Positions 23,668 to 34,241 are shown, numbered from the stretch's first letter. The stretch: 64,000 nucleotides of DNA from Micropterix aruncella (GCA_944548615.1 OX155976.1:842096-906095), one strand, 5' to 3'. Notes: generated by a model not told the origin, from the letters alone. Numbers and translations: made by a program.

Positions 23668-24272
23668 TATAAATAGGATAGAAAACGAATTTACCGCGTG
23701 AAATTTGTAGGACCCGACGTTTCGGTGACGTTGCAGCCGCCGTTGTCTAGGGTAAACTGAAGAGCTGTCAGTCCGTTGTTTTGCGGGTAGGCCGCAAACC
23801 GCTGCCGCCACTGCGTAGGTTATAACGGTGGTGGGGGGCCGGGCTCGGAGCGCGGGAATTTTTAAAATCCGTCTTGCACACAACACTCACTGTATCCTGT
23901 TTTACGTCTTGATCCGGGAAGCCATTGAAATAAGAAGAACTCCGAACTTCAATAGAGATGACGGCTACAAACTCTCTTCTACGTGGAACCCTCTTCTTAA
24001 AATGTTCCCGCCGCCGAACGCCGAACGCAAAGACGTAAAACAGGATACAGTGAGTGTTGTGTGCAAGACGGATTTTAAAAATTCCCGCGCTCCGAGCCCG
24101 GCCCCCCACCACCGTTATAACCTACGCAGTGGCGGCAGCGGTTTGCGGCCTACCCGCAAAACAACGGACTGACAGCTCTTCAGTTTACCCTAGACAACGG
24201 CGGCTGCAACGTCACCGAAACGTCGGGTCCTACAAATTTCACGCGGTAAATTCGTTTTCTATCCTATTTATG
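23668..24272 (+). mobile_element. Penelope-like element remnant between inverted arms
   Basis: Two ~240-bp arms (about 23668-23910 and 24030-24272) are near-perfect inverted copies around a ~120-bp centre. The plus-strand centre encodes REAIEIRRTPNFNRDDGYKL then SSTWNPLL, the sequence I associate with the end of the GIY-YIG endonuclease region in Penelope-like proteins. It continues into the right arm with RYNLRSGGSG. The arms carry ACAACGGCGGCTGCAAC and CGAAACGTCGGGT, shared with 6007-6176. RT and most of the endonuclease are gone. Confidence 0.65.
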
Positions 24273-24605
24273 AAGTGAAATATATTGGATTTACAGACAA
24301 ATATATTTTTGCTCACTTAAACTGATTCTAAAATATATTTTTTTAGGTATTAAATTTAGAAGCTCATTATTAAAAGAAATAAACAGTTGCAAAAATACTC
24401 CTTCTTGCAAAAATACTCCTTCTTGCACAAACCCGGCTGCAGACCATATAAGATGCCGCGAAATATAATTGTAAAGTACGCTCACGGATGCCTGAAAGAT
24501 GGGCTCATTTAGCAATCCGTAAAATACGACATATAACATCCAAAACGATTGGCATTCATGGAAATGAAAAGAAAATATTCAGAAATGAACGTCTTACCAA
24601 AAAAG
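24273..24605. other. AT-rich sequence, nothing recognised
   Basis: Contains a short tandem duplication (AAAATACTCCTTCTTGCA, twice at about 24393-24430). No gene supported. Confidence 0.3.
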
Positions 24606-24757
24606 AAACAAGGCATTATTTAAGAAAGTACGAGAGTTTGCTAAGGAAAGAATAACAAGTTTTGCTGGACGCGTTCTTGCAAAATTTACTTGACGAAAAA
24701 TGCTCACTGTATTTTATTTTCATATTTTTTTACTACATTCCTGACAAATTTAATTTT
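24606..24757 (+). repeat. 152-bp direct repeat, left copy
   Basis: By eye, identical base for base to 25728-25879. The two copies flank the palindromic element exactly, so they look like an unusually long target-site duplication. Confidence 0.8.
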
Positions 24758-25727
24758 TAAGCTATTGCATAGCTTTTATCGCGGGCCTAGGCCAGCGCAG
24801 CGACCGAATGAAGAAATTTCTTAACGAAAATTAATGATTTTAAACTGATAATTACGTCTAAACGAGTACTGCTTACGATTCGAAAAAAATATATCTTAAA
24901 CAAGAACATTTTCCTAATATTATTAGCTTTGAATATTTTAGATTTTGTTTATATTACATAGTGTAATTAATTTGTGAAATTATGTCTAACCGAACACAAA
25001 AACGACTACTACGCAAATACATACTATCTGGCGTATTATTATGAAACCTGCACCACTTTAAAGATAATTTAATTATCTATCTTTTTATCTACGATTTTTT
25101 TCGAATAATCCGTTTTTTTTGCTTTATCGAATAAAAAATGTGGCACTCGGGGACTGCCGCGGTAAAGCTATTGCATAGCATTTTTAACAACTTATGCAGT
25201 TATAATTATTTATTTATTTTATTTTTTCTGATATCAGATAACTGCGCTCTATCGGAAAACGTTGAAATTATTCCGAATCATTTGCGGCTGCGGTAGCAAA
25301 TGATTCGGAATAATTTAAACGTCTTCCGATAGAGCGCCGCGCACGTATTTTTTATTCGATAAAGCAAAAAAAAAACGGATTATTCAAAAAAAATCGTATA
25401 TAAAAAGATAGATAATTAAAATATCTTTAAAATGGTGCGGGTTTCATAATAATACGCCAGATAGTATTTGCGTAGTAGTCGTTTTTGTCTACGGTTAGAC
25501 CTAATTTCACAAATTAATTACACTATGTAATGTAAACAAAATCTAAAATATTCTAAGCTAAGAATATTAGGAAAATGTTCTTGTTTAACATATATTTTTT
25601 TCGAATCGTAAGCAGTACTCGTTTAGACGTAATTATCAGTTTAAAATGATTAATTTTCGTTAAGAAATTTCTTCATTCGGTCGCCGCGCTGGCCTAGGCC
25701 CGCGATAAAAGCTATGCAATAGCTTAA
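24758..25727. mobile_element. Snapback element with ~390-bp inverted arms
   Basis: The two arms (about 24758-25142 and 25340-25727) are inverted copies differing at roughly 20 positions. Both ends read TAAGCTATTGCATAGCTTTT inward, then ATCGCGGGCCTAGGCCAGCG. The terminal GCTATTGCATAGC is itself a small hairpin and recurs at about 25168. The centre holds a second hairpin (about 25243-25338) with stems CGCTCTATCGGAA and ATTATTCCGAATCATTTGC. No reading frame codes for a recognisable transposase. Confidence 0.75.
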
Positions 25728-25879
25728 AAACAAGGCATTATTTAAGAAAGTACGAGAGTTTGCTAAGGAAAGAATAACAAGTTTTGCTGGACGCGTTCTT
25801 GCAAAATTTACTTGACGAAAAATGCTCACTGTATTTTATTTTCATATTTTTTTACTACATTCCTGACAAATTTAATTTT
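25728..25879 (+). repeat. 152-bp direct repeat, right copy
   Basis: Identical to 24606-24757. It begins AAACAAGGCATTATTTAAG and ends CAAATTTAATTTT. The sequence to its right (ATTATTATTAAAATG) differs from the inserted element, which fixes the boundary. Confidence 0.8.
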
Positions 25880-25980
25880 ATTATTATTAAAATGATTTAT
25901 TTTATTTACAAAATAATAACGGTCTTAATGGTAAAATCGCTTAAAAAAAATGGTCATTTATTTTGGTGTACTCGAATTTT

Positions 25981-26295
25981 GTTTGTTTGTTTCTACTCTT
26001 TATTGTGAAAATTTCACAATGGTGGGTTTATTGTCATATGACAATTTCTTAGAAACAACCCTAATGTGACGTGTTTATATGTACATATGTATGCGTATAA
26101 TATGTGTGTAAGTGTGTGTTTGGTTATTGCATTCGATCGACAGAATTGAAAATGCGATTCCGTTAATTTAATCCCAACGGAAAATGGTGACCCCGCCGGG
26201 AATCGAACCCGGGACTTTACAATGTAACATCAGGCGACCAAACCACTATACCACCTCCACTATACCACCTACACTATACCGTCTCCGCGAGAAAT
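25981..26295 (-). mobile_element. S2 SINE (tRNA-type head)
   Basis: Minus-strand SINE with a Pol III promoter: A-box-like GGTATAGTGGTTTGG and perfect B box GGTTCGATTCC within CCCGGGTTCGATTCCCGGC. It is colinear with 51181-51480. The A-box segment is present three times in tandem (TATAGTGG units at about 26241-26285). The tRNA-like cloverleaf is degenerate in the anticodon region, so this is a SINE head rather than a functional tRNA. Confidence 0.75.
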
Positions 26296-26597
26296 TTAAA
26301 ACTAAAACACTCTGCTTTTGAGGCAAAAATCTCATTTTACCTCAAAATGCTTCCGCATTGCGTTAGTTCCCATCTTGCAACGAAGTGTCCCATATTGCAT
26401 TTTGAAGCAAAATATGCAAAAATCCGCACAAGGAGAGATAGGGAGAGGGAGAGAGAGACAGAGAGAGGGACCCTCTTGGGCCTAGGACCTTGCACTTACT
26501 GCGATAATTCAATTTCAAAATCCAACAATCGCAAACCTTATTATAGTATTTGTATGTATGATTGTCCATAACAAGTGTTGATCAATGTAATTTTATA
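26296..26597. other. Single-copy sequence with a GAGA tract
   Basis: AT-rich flank with a purine run (AGGGAGAGGGAGAGAGAGAC region, 26423-26470). No gene. Confidence 0.35.
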
Positions 26598-27295
26598 TCT
26601 ATACTAATATTATAAAGAGGTAAAGTTTGTGAGGTTGTAGGAAGTAATCTCTGGATCTACTGAACCGATTTTGAAAATTCGTTTGCCACGTTATTTCTGA
26701 GTGTCATAGGCTATATATTAATCCGAAAAATTAAAAGACTTTTTCGTGGTAGTCGGATTTGCAAAGTAAGTCGGAGAAAAAACGGTCGAACGAAAACGTT
26801 TCTAACTAACGCTGCCTTAACGATGAGAGATATATGATTGTTCTAGAGAAAAGTTGTAGAGCTTGATAATGCCTACAAAAAAGTCAGCGACAGCATATGT
26901 CTAACTTTTATATTTAAGTCACAAAAGTAGTATTTTATATTAAAAAAGTAATTTGAATCATTAGGTCATGTTTATTGGTCATATTATCAACAATTATGAC
27001 TGATTATCAAAATAAGTAAATTTATCGTCTCAAGTGTTTAAAATAAAAGACTTTTCCCTTTTACTGCATATAATTTCCCTTTTTCTGCGAAAATGGTTAA
27101 AGAGATAAGACACTCAAAAATAACGTTAATATAGTCAAATTGACATACAAATACATACATATGCAGTAAAAATATAACCCTTCTTTTGGCACTCAGGAAA
27201 TAAATCATAGCACTCAGTACTAACCGAACCACACTCATAATTTCATCACAAGTAAAACGTTTTACCGCTCAACGAAGTGGGCACGGGTCAGCTAG
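26598..27295 (+). mobile_element. Helitron (Lep1-like), full-length non-autonomous
   Basis: 698 bp from TCTATACTAATATTATAAAG (preceded by A) to GGGTCAGCTAG (followed by T). The 3' hairpin region reads CGCTCAACGAAGTGGGC, so one stem base is mutated. Cleanly bounded copy. Confidence 0.88.
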
Positions 27296-27620
27296 TCTCA
27301 CATAAAATTTTCAGGAAGAATTTAGGAAATATAAATACACACACATAATAGCATTCCGGTCCCAGCAATAAGAAATATACAGATAAAAAAGACACAGCAG
27401 GATTTGCATCCTTTTTTCCACCTTTACATGGAGGGTAAACGAAACCGTCTTTTTTATGGCGGTTGATAAGAAGCGGCAATATGGAGGTAGGTTTTTTTTG
27501 TGAAATTAAATTGTTAGGAGCCCTACGGCAGCGTGGGGAGGGTGAGATGTTTCCAACCCATGTCGCAGATATGGCTGATTACCCAAGATATGAGCCGCGC
27601 GCACATTGGCGAGCGGGACG
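27296..27620. other. Single-copy sequence, nothing recognised
   Basis: Contains GGAGCCCTACGGCAGCGTGG and similar GC-richer patches near 27520-27600. No gene supported. Confidence 0.3.
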
Positions 27621-27933
27621 TTAACCCTTGGAGTAAATGGGTATTTTCATGGATGCATCTGTCTCTTTTGCAGGATTTTCGGCGACATCGACTTAAAGTA
27701 CTATAACTACGAAACTACTACACCAATCATAAAAAGAACAACTGCACAATGATTGCATTGAAATTTCGAATATAGAATATTGAAATATCATTTTGTAAAA
27801 CAATTAGATAATTATGAATAAATATGAGAACGTCAAAGAAGTGAAAAAAACGCGCGACCAGATTTGGTCGACTCGTACTCAACGGATAATTGTTTCGCGA
27901 CCAGATTTGGTTGACTCATACTCAACGGGTTAA
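27621..27933 (-). mobile_element. Short piggyBac-like MITE
   Basis: Bounded by TTAA on both sides (27621-27624, 27930-27933) with inward CCCTTGG and CCCGTTG termini. The interior is the inverse of part of 36112-36808 (CAATGATTGCATTGAAATTT, AACAATTAGATAATTATGAA). The GCGACCAGATTTGGT(C/T)GACTC motif is present twice near the right end. Confidence 0.6.
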
Positions 27934-28415
27934 AGATACTCCCAGAAAGAGAGTTCACACCTAGGGAATGCAATTTCGATATACCGAGATCTCGAAATAC
28001 CAATATCTCGCACTGATTTTGCAAGATTAATGTTGCATGCAAAATCACGCGCGATCTCGCAAGATTAGCAAGCTTTCCACCAAAATGTTTGATCAAGAGA
28101 AAAATAGAGTAGCTGATCGAACGATTATATGGACATAACCGAAATGACCATTTTTCTCAAACTAATAGTGGACTTGCTCGTCCGCCTACATTTGCAGATG
28201 CAGTTGTCATAGTAGACCCAGCGAACGAAAGTGATGATGATGATAACTTGCCTCTATTTTTAGCAGCCGCAACCGCAAAAACAAATTATCTCTCTTAATG
28301 AGGTATCTCTCTCTCGCCCATCACCATAAACGTCCATCACGTGCAACTGGTTCGTCCATTGCATTGATAAACTTATCAGAAAAAAACTGAACCATTTGGT
28401 ACTCCGAAGGAAGCT
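27934..28415. other. Single-copy sequence, possible old coding remnant
   Basis: 28180-28300 has an open stretch reading ADAVVIVDPANESDDDDNLP then LFLAAATAKTNYLS. I cannot assign it to a family, and it ends at a stop. The remainder shows nothing. Confidence 0.25.
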
Positions 28416-28780
28416 TAATCGGGCGAACCCGTCACCTCAGAAGGTTGTCACGATATTAATCGTTCTGTCTCCCGTGAGGTGACCGTAGCGGACTTTAGGA
28501 TGATACAAACCTACCGTCCAGCAAAGCCACGAACCCGCCAGAGTCCGACACCTTACGGCGAGGCAAAAGGAAGGTATCCCAGCGGGCCACCTCGCCCCTG
28601 GCTACCAGTTTTGGCAGGATGTATCCGGATTTAACCATCAGGATACCTCCGTCCAGCCGACTGGTTACAGGGTCGAGGTCGCTTGCGAGGTCTCCAACCT
28701 GTCGTATTTTCAGTGGTAAATCAGTTTGAATCTATCATGGACCATGGCCTATTTTACCCTGCTCTGTCTTTTAAAGATTG
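28416..28780 (-). mobile_element. Diverged S1-related fragment
   Basis: Aligned in order with the S1 3' half: GGGCGAACCCGTCACCTCAG, ATTAATCGTTCTGTCTCCCG, GCCACGAACCCGCCAGAG, ACTGGTTACAGGGTCGAGG. Divergence is high, and it shares features with the old copy at 30343, suggesting an older subfamily. Confidence 0.6.
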
Positions 28781-28903
28781 AAAGACGGTAAGTCAACATC
28801 CAATCCGCTGCTTAGGTAAAAGTGTATTTCAATATTCTCCCGACTTCTTCAGTAATTAGTTAAAGTGCAACACCGATTATCTGTCGCCGCACTGTGCGCA
28901 ACC

Positions 28904-29540
28904 GGGAGCTAACGGGCCCATGATGAGGTGGCCACGATGACCCATGTGTTCAGGGTCGGTCACACTCACGGGTCAACACCCATCCGACGGCCTCCACGCA
29001 TGGGGTGCGAACCTGGGTAGGACACTGGGTCAACCAGTCTCCCCTGGGAATCAGACCTCTGGCGCTCCTGGACGGTCTGCGCACCGAGCGGCGCAAGCCA
29101 ATCGATTGTGCTCTCCGACTAACAGTCGGGGGAGTCTGGGAACTGTATTGTTTCCTATAGAGCGGGGGTGGTTGCCTACCTTTCGGCGACTGCTCTTGAA
29201 ATGACCATTGGCCATCCGATCCCGGTTCAGAGCCGGGCAAAGGACGCCTTGGTCCGCGATAGAATCGGTGTACTCCGTTTCACCGCTTCGTAAGGGAGAG
29301 GACCGCGCAAGCGACCGGAGAAATCTGGTCACAATTGGTAGTTAGGGCGCGAGTGCCGCCGGCCAGGTAACATACCTGGCTACTCGCGGTAAGGCGTTGG
29401 TCTCTAACGGGTTGTGGCGTAGCTAGACGTCGGATTTGTTATGTCCAAAGTCTTCTACGCTCACTGCAGGTCGATAGAACGAACAATCGTTAAAACGTTC
29501 TGTGGTGACGGGCTCGCCCGTTGTGGTTGATATCTCAATA
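28904..29540 (+). mobile_element. S1 long SINE-like element, complete
   Basis: 637-bp copy flanked by TGTGCGCAACC (28893-28903) and TGTGCTTAACC (29541-29551), an 11-bp duplication with two differences. It belongs with 32323 and 37328 (CTCGCGGTAAGGCGTTGG near the 3' end). Head GGGAGCTAACGGGCCC; tail without A-run. Confidence 0.8.
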
Positions 29541-29697
29541 TGTGCTTAACCTTTCAGTAGCGCCGGGAGGCAATCCTCTAGGGAAAACCGATCGACCGGC
29601 TGCAAAGTCTGGGACGTCAGAGTCCTTCCCGGAGTAGTCACCCACACGGGGAGGCTAATCGTGAGTTGGACAATGGATATTATCGGACCGGGTCAGA

Positions 29698-30299
29698 GCA
29701 TCTAAAGCTCAGAACATCTAAAATGTAGCAACCTGTGAATTATAACGGTCTGTCTGCTACCGAAAAATAGCGCTTTAGGGAACGTCAATTGTTGCCAGGT
29801 TTCCTCTGTTTTGAGATAATACGTAAATATAAATATAATATTAATTATTGTCCTGCAACCGAATATACTTGAAATTTCAAGGTGAGAGACGTTAAAAAAC
29901 TAAATTATAATTAACGTATGGTCCTTCCTTCGATGTAGGAGCCTACTCTGCGATAGTTTTCATAGTTTCGGAAACCTAACACCAGATAAGATATCGGAAA
30001 ACTTTCCGATACGCCTGGTAACACAACATCCATCTATGACTGCTATTTATCAAATATCATTTAACCGTAAAAAGTAGCAGGAGCTATGTCACAGTCGTGA
30101 TTTTTTAGATGTTCTGACCTGTTAAATGAAATCGATGTATTTATTTCATTTCGAAGGCGGCTCAGTACATCTAAAGGCCAGAGCATCTAATTTAGATGTT
30201 CTGCACCTCATCCGATATTATCGCGGTTTACGGGCCAGAGTATCTAAAATGCGTGCGTTTCGATTTTAGAAGCTCTGCGCTTTAGATGTTATGACCCGG
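29698..30299. mobile_element. MITE with repeated ATCTAAA/TTTAGAT ends
   Basis: Inverted termini: CCGGGTCAGAGCATCTAAAG on the left; on the right, CTTTAGATGTTATGACCCGG. Further internal copies of the motif (TTAGATGTTCTGACC, CATCTAAAGGCCAGAGCATC, CCAGAGTATCTAAAATG) allow many alternative hairpins. GATATTATCG occurs at both flanks and internally. No coding sequence. Confidence 0.6.
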
Positions 30300-30771
30300 A
30301 CTCGATATTATGGCCCCAGCTGCACGAAACAAACTAAAGCTGTCAACTACAACGGCCGAACCCATAACCTCATGAAGTTTTAACGATTTTAGATCGTTCT
30401 GTCTTCCGTGAGGTGAGCGCAGAAGACTTGGGACGAAAAAATAATCCACTGTCTAGTTACGCCACCTACCCTGCAGATGCCAACGTCGCTCCGGGTAAGG
30501 TACCCAGCGAGCAGCTTCGCCCCCTGACGTTTAAAGCATATCTCCGTCTGGATTTAAACTTCAGGATACCTCCTGCCTCCTTATTGGTTACAGGATCGAG
30601 GTCGCTTGCACGGTTCTCTCCCTTACGTAGTTATGAAACGGTTTCTACTGAATCTATCGCGGACCACGGCTTCCTTTGCATGGCTCTACACTCCGTTTCG
30701 GGTATCCGATTGGTCGTTTCAAGAGCAGTTGCCGTAAGGTGAACGGCCACCCCCGGTCTATAGGAGACATT

Positions 30772-31757
30772 ATAGAGCGGTTTTCCCTTTGACTCACGGT
30801 TGACATACAGACAGCACATCTACACCCTAGTTGATAATTCTTACAAATTGCTAGGTTTTGTAATGAGGAGCATGAGGCAGTTCAACAACACATTTGTCAT
30901 GCGCCTCCTATTCAATTCCCTAATTCGGAGCAGATTAGAAGTCAACGCGGCAATATGGAGTCCTTACGAAGATAGCTACATATCCAGGCTAGAGAGTATA
31001 CAGAAACGCTTTCTGAGGTTCCTATACTTTAAACAGCATGGATATTATCCCTTTCTATATCCTACGGCATTTATTCTGGAGATGGTTGGGTACAACTCAC
31101 TAAGTGTAAGAAGAGATTGGCTGTCAATCTGCCACATATATAAACTGCTTAGGGGGTTCGTTGATAATCCGACCATCCTTAGAAGAATCGGTCTATTCGT
31201 ACCCACCAATTACTACCGTGCTAGGACTCATGTATTGTTCGCGTTACCGCGAGCTAGAACTAACATCGTTCAACACTGCTTCACAGTGCGGACGCTTCGT
31301 ACCCTAAATGCACTATGTTCGACTGAGCCAGAATTGGATATTTGGACGGTGAACTTAGCACAACTGAAAAGTATGGTAATGGCATTTCTTAGCAATCAAA
31401 TAATTAGATAAATATGTAGTATTAAAATTGTTAAAAAGGAGTAACTAGTGTAATAAAAAAGGTTAGATAAACATTAGATATACATATGTAAATATAATCG
31501 TTTAATATTACGCTCTATCGGATGTCTCCGTCTCGTTTGCTATAGTCTAGAATAATGATTTATATATTAGAATAATAATGATAGTAATAGTAATGGAGTA
31601 GAGTAATAATAATATTATTAACAGTAGAATTATAATAATAGTCTATAGTAGAATAATAGTTATAATCTAGAATAATAGCCTAGAAAAATAATTAACGATT
31701 TGGAATCATCTGTAAGGTTAGTTATGTTTTGGGAAATAAATAAATAAAATAAAATAA
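30772..31757 (+). pseudogene. 5'-truncated LINE, RT C-terminal part and 3' UTR
   Basis: The 203-codon frame at 30800-31411 encodes the region after the RT catalytic core: SYKLLGFVMRSMRQFNNTF, LLFNSLIRSRLEVNAAIWSP, then LESIQKRFLRFLYFKQHGYY and CFTVRTLRTLNALCSTEPE. These match the KxLGFIxR, LYxxLVRSxLEYxxxVWSP and IQxxFLRF motifs usual in non-LTR elements. The YADD motif and endonuclease are missing by 5' truncation, and the first Met is internal. The 3' UTR ends in an (AAATA)n-type tail at about 31733-31757. The frame is intact to its stop, so the insertion is fairly young. Confidence 0.85.
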
Positions 31758-31848
31758 AAATTACTGGTTCCAGACTTCCCCTAGCTGTCGGTCAGAATGC
31801 ACAATCGATTGGATCACACCGCACGGTGCGCAAATCGTTTACTCTGTT

Positions 31849-32159
31849 TATAACTTTAGTACGTAAGCTAAAACTTGTATATTTTATAATGTTAGATAAT
31901 AAGTGAATTGTTGACATTTCTATGTTTAAATAAAAGGTTCACGGGGTGCCGGAGGGGGTAGAAACCAGGAGAATCTTCCTCCATATCTCCGTTCGCCCAC
32001 CCCTCACGTAATACCCTTCTGGTACGCATGAGGTTGTCGATGCACGATATCCCGGGCAGATAAAACGACCCATGTCGTTAGAACTGATCGGGTGGTGGGC
32101 GGGGTTTCTTTCCCCCGCCTGTCACCGCGTAGCCTAATAATAATAATGGTGTGCAAAGT
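31849..32159 (+). mobile_element. Retroposon 3' end with TAATAATAAT tail
   Basis: GC-rich 3' sequence (GTGCCGGAGGGGGTAGAAAC, CGTAATACCCTTCTGGTACG, GGCGGGGTTTCTTTCCCCCG) ends in TAATAATAATAAT. Flanks GGTGCGCAAA (about 31841) and GGTGTGCAAA (about 32150) look like a target duplication with one change. It inserted into the old S1 copy. No coding part remains. Confidence 0.5.
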
Positions 32160-32322
32160 GTCTAGGATCGCCCGAAGGTTGACTTATAGCGAAAACTGGC
32201 CCGCAGGCCAGATTCCTACCCGGGCTCGCACTTCTGTGTAGATGCCGCCGGATGGGTGTTGACCCGTGAGTTTGACCAACCCTTACACGTGGGTCTTAGT
32301 GACCAAACTGTAACATGGCCCA

Positions 32323-32988
32323 GGGAGCTAATGGGCCCTTGCTGAGTTGGCCACGAAGACCCATTCTGTTTCAGGGTCGGTCACACTCACGGGTCAACAC
32401 CCATCCGATGGCCTCCACGCATGGGGTGCGAGCCTGGGTAGGACACTGGGTCAACCAGTCTCCCCTGGGAACAATCCTCTGGCGCTCCTGGACGGTCTGC
32501 GCACCGAGCGGCGCAAGCCAATCGATTGTGCTCTCCGACTAACAATCGGGGGAGTCTGGGAACTGTATTGTTTCCTATAGAGCGGGGGTAGTTGTCTACC
32601 TTACGGCGACTGCTCTTGAAATGACCATTGGCCATCCGATCCCGGTTCAGAGTCGGGCAAAGGACGCCTTGGTCCGCGACAGATTCGGTGCACTCCGTTT
32701 CACCGCTTCGTAAGGGAGAGGACCGCGCAAGCGACCTCGAACTCGGAACCAATCGAGAGACCGGAGAAATCTGGTCACAATTGGAAGTGAGGGCGCGAGT
32801 ATCTCGAGCCCGCCGGGTTTATTCCTGGCTCACTCGCGGTAAGGCGTTGGACTCTCACGGGTTGTGACGTAGCTGGACGTAGAATCTACTGTCCAAAGTC
32901 TTCTACGTTCACTGCAGGGCGACAGAACGACTAATCGTTAAAACGTCCTGTGGTGACGGGCTCGCCCGTTGTAGTTGACACCGCAAGA
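32323..32988 (+). mobile_element. S1 long SINE-like element, complete
   Basis: 666 bp flanked by a perfect 14-bp duplication, TGTAACATGGCCCA, at 32309-32322 and 32989-33002. Head GGGAGCTAATGGGCCCTTGC contains the start of the A-box-like TTGCTGAGTTGG; B-box-like GGGTCAACACC follows. The tail ends GTAGTTGACACCGCAAGA without an A-run. Confidence 0.88.
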
Positions 32989-33010
32989 TGTAACATGGCC
33001 CATAGCTCCC

Positions 33011-33490
33011 TAATATCGCTACCGAAACCGTTGGGAACCGCGTCGGAGTTGCTCGCTGCCTCTACAAAGTGAGAAGGGCCAGTTTTACTATCTGTATAGC
33101 TCCGCTTCCGCGCGGCCGCACAGTGTGACCGCGCCCCGTCCTTTAGACAGTTTTGCGGGATATAGAGTGTTTATTTTATTATCTGCCGTAACTCTGAGGG
33201 GGTTACGTTTATTTTGCACATCTCTGAATATATTATAAGTCCACACTGTCGGCAGGCTAACGCGTGAACGTCCCTTTCCGCACCCGCGACGAACACATAT
33301 GAATAAGGAATAACCAAGCGTTAAGATGGCTCCAGTACGCGTACTTTTAACAATGGCAACTAAGTAACAACAACAGTAACTTGTAAAAGTTGTTGTTAAA
33401 ATAAGGTGCACAGAAACCGCTAGATAGCTAGCTATAAATCGCGAAGCCGCAGTGTGAGGAAACAACTGCAGAATTTCTAGGCGTTGTGAG
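33011..33490. other. Single-copy sequence of mixed composition
   Basis: Contains GC-rich patches (CGCTTCCGCGCGGCCGCAC near 33107) and a 125-codon minus-strand frame with no recognisable motif. No gene assigned. Confidence 0.3.
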
Positions 33491-33858
33491 TGTAATTTTT
33501 AATGAACAAATGAATGAACGTTTTATTGTCGAAATTACATGTAATTACATTCGTACATAATTGGCGAATTTCCGCTCTCGAACGTGACACAATATACAAT
33601 AGGCTGTAATATTAGAGCTACTATTAGTAACAGGTAGTTTATCACAATTTTTCTGCTTGATAATAGTTTGGATATCTTACCTATTCTAAAGACAAATAAA
33701 AAATACAAGGTGTTCAGTATCAATCCTGAATAGAATAGTTTTAAAGGATCCTGAATTGTTGGAATGAGATCATATAAACTGTCAAAATACTTAATAGAAG
33801 ATAAAATACTTAACAGAAGATAAAAAATCAATAACAGAAATAGTAAAAATAAATCCAA
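33491..33858 (-). other. Hydrophobic frame ahead of a LINE-like 3' end
   Basis: A 107-codon minus-strand frame (33858-33535) encodes a very hydrophobic product (runs such as LFLLFLLLIFYLLLSILS and YLLLIVALILQPIVYCV). AT-rich DNA gives such translations by chance. On the same strand, the sequence beyond the stop reads AATAAAACGTTCATTCATTT, like a LINE 3' terminus. I read it as a LINE 3' UTR rather than a gene. Confidence 0.3.
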
Positions 33859-34233
33859 ATAATAATATCTAAAACTGTCAAAAATAATCGACTATTCTGT
33901 TTGTCATTCTCTATTTATTATAATGATATGTACCATTTAATGCCGATTATATCATGGAATTACGTTTTATTTATTACGTAATATTTGTATTTTTTTGGGT
34001 ATTTCATTTAAGGGCAAGTTAGTTTTATTAGCATCTTACTAAAACTTTTACATAATTTATTGTAATATTAGAGTCCTGTCCGCCCTAGAGCGGGCTAGTC
34101 CCAGTTGGGTGACAGAATCAAATAAGCAAAATGTTAAGGTTTTGCCATTCGGTTCCTGTTATTTTTGTAAGCAAAAATAAATGTTTTATAGTAATTAATT
34201 CTTAAATAAATAAATCAAAAAACTAATATAATC
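33859..34233. other. AT-rich sequence, nothing recognised
   Basis: No supported feature. Confidence 0.3.
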
Positions 34234-34241
34234 AATTTATA

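Larger units (their letters stand above)
30343..33010 (-). mobile_element. Old S1 copy split by three insertions
   Basis: Four pieces of one diverged S1 element lie in order: about 30343-30771, 31758-31848, 32160-32322 and 33003-33010 (TAGCTCCC, the element's 5' tip on the minus strand). Intervening insertions: a LINE (30772-31757), a TAATAAT-tailed retroposon (31849-32159) and a young S1 (32323-32988). The S1 target duplication at the last site is made of this old copy's own terminal sequence. Confidence 0.7.

Noticed and set aside
23768..24172. Two 114-codon frames, one on each strand, with identical ends
   Set aside because: Direct consequence of the inverted repeat; only the central Penelope-like part has meaning.
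26190..26290. Functional tRNA gene (also 51388-51462)
   Set aside because: Anticodon arm is degenerate, and the head is joined to a conserved SINE body with a 14-bp duplication at 51181.
33535..33858. Hydrophobic 107-residue membrane protein
   Set aside because: AT-rich DNA readily yields such frames, and it sits just before a LINE-like 3' end.
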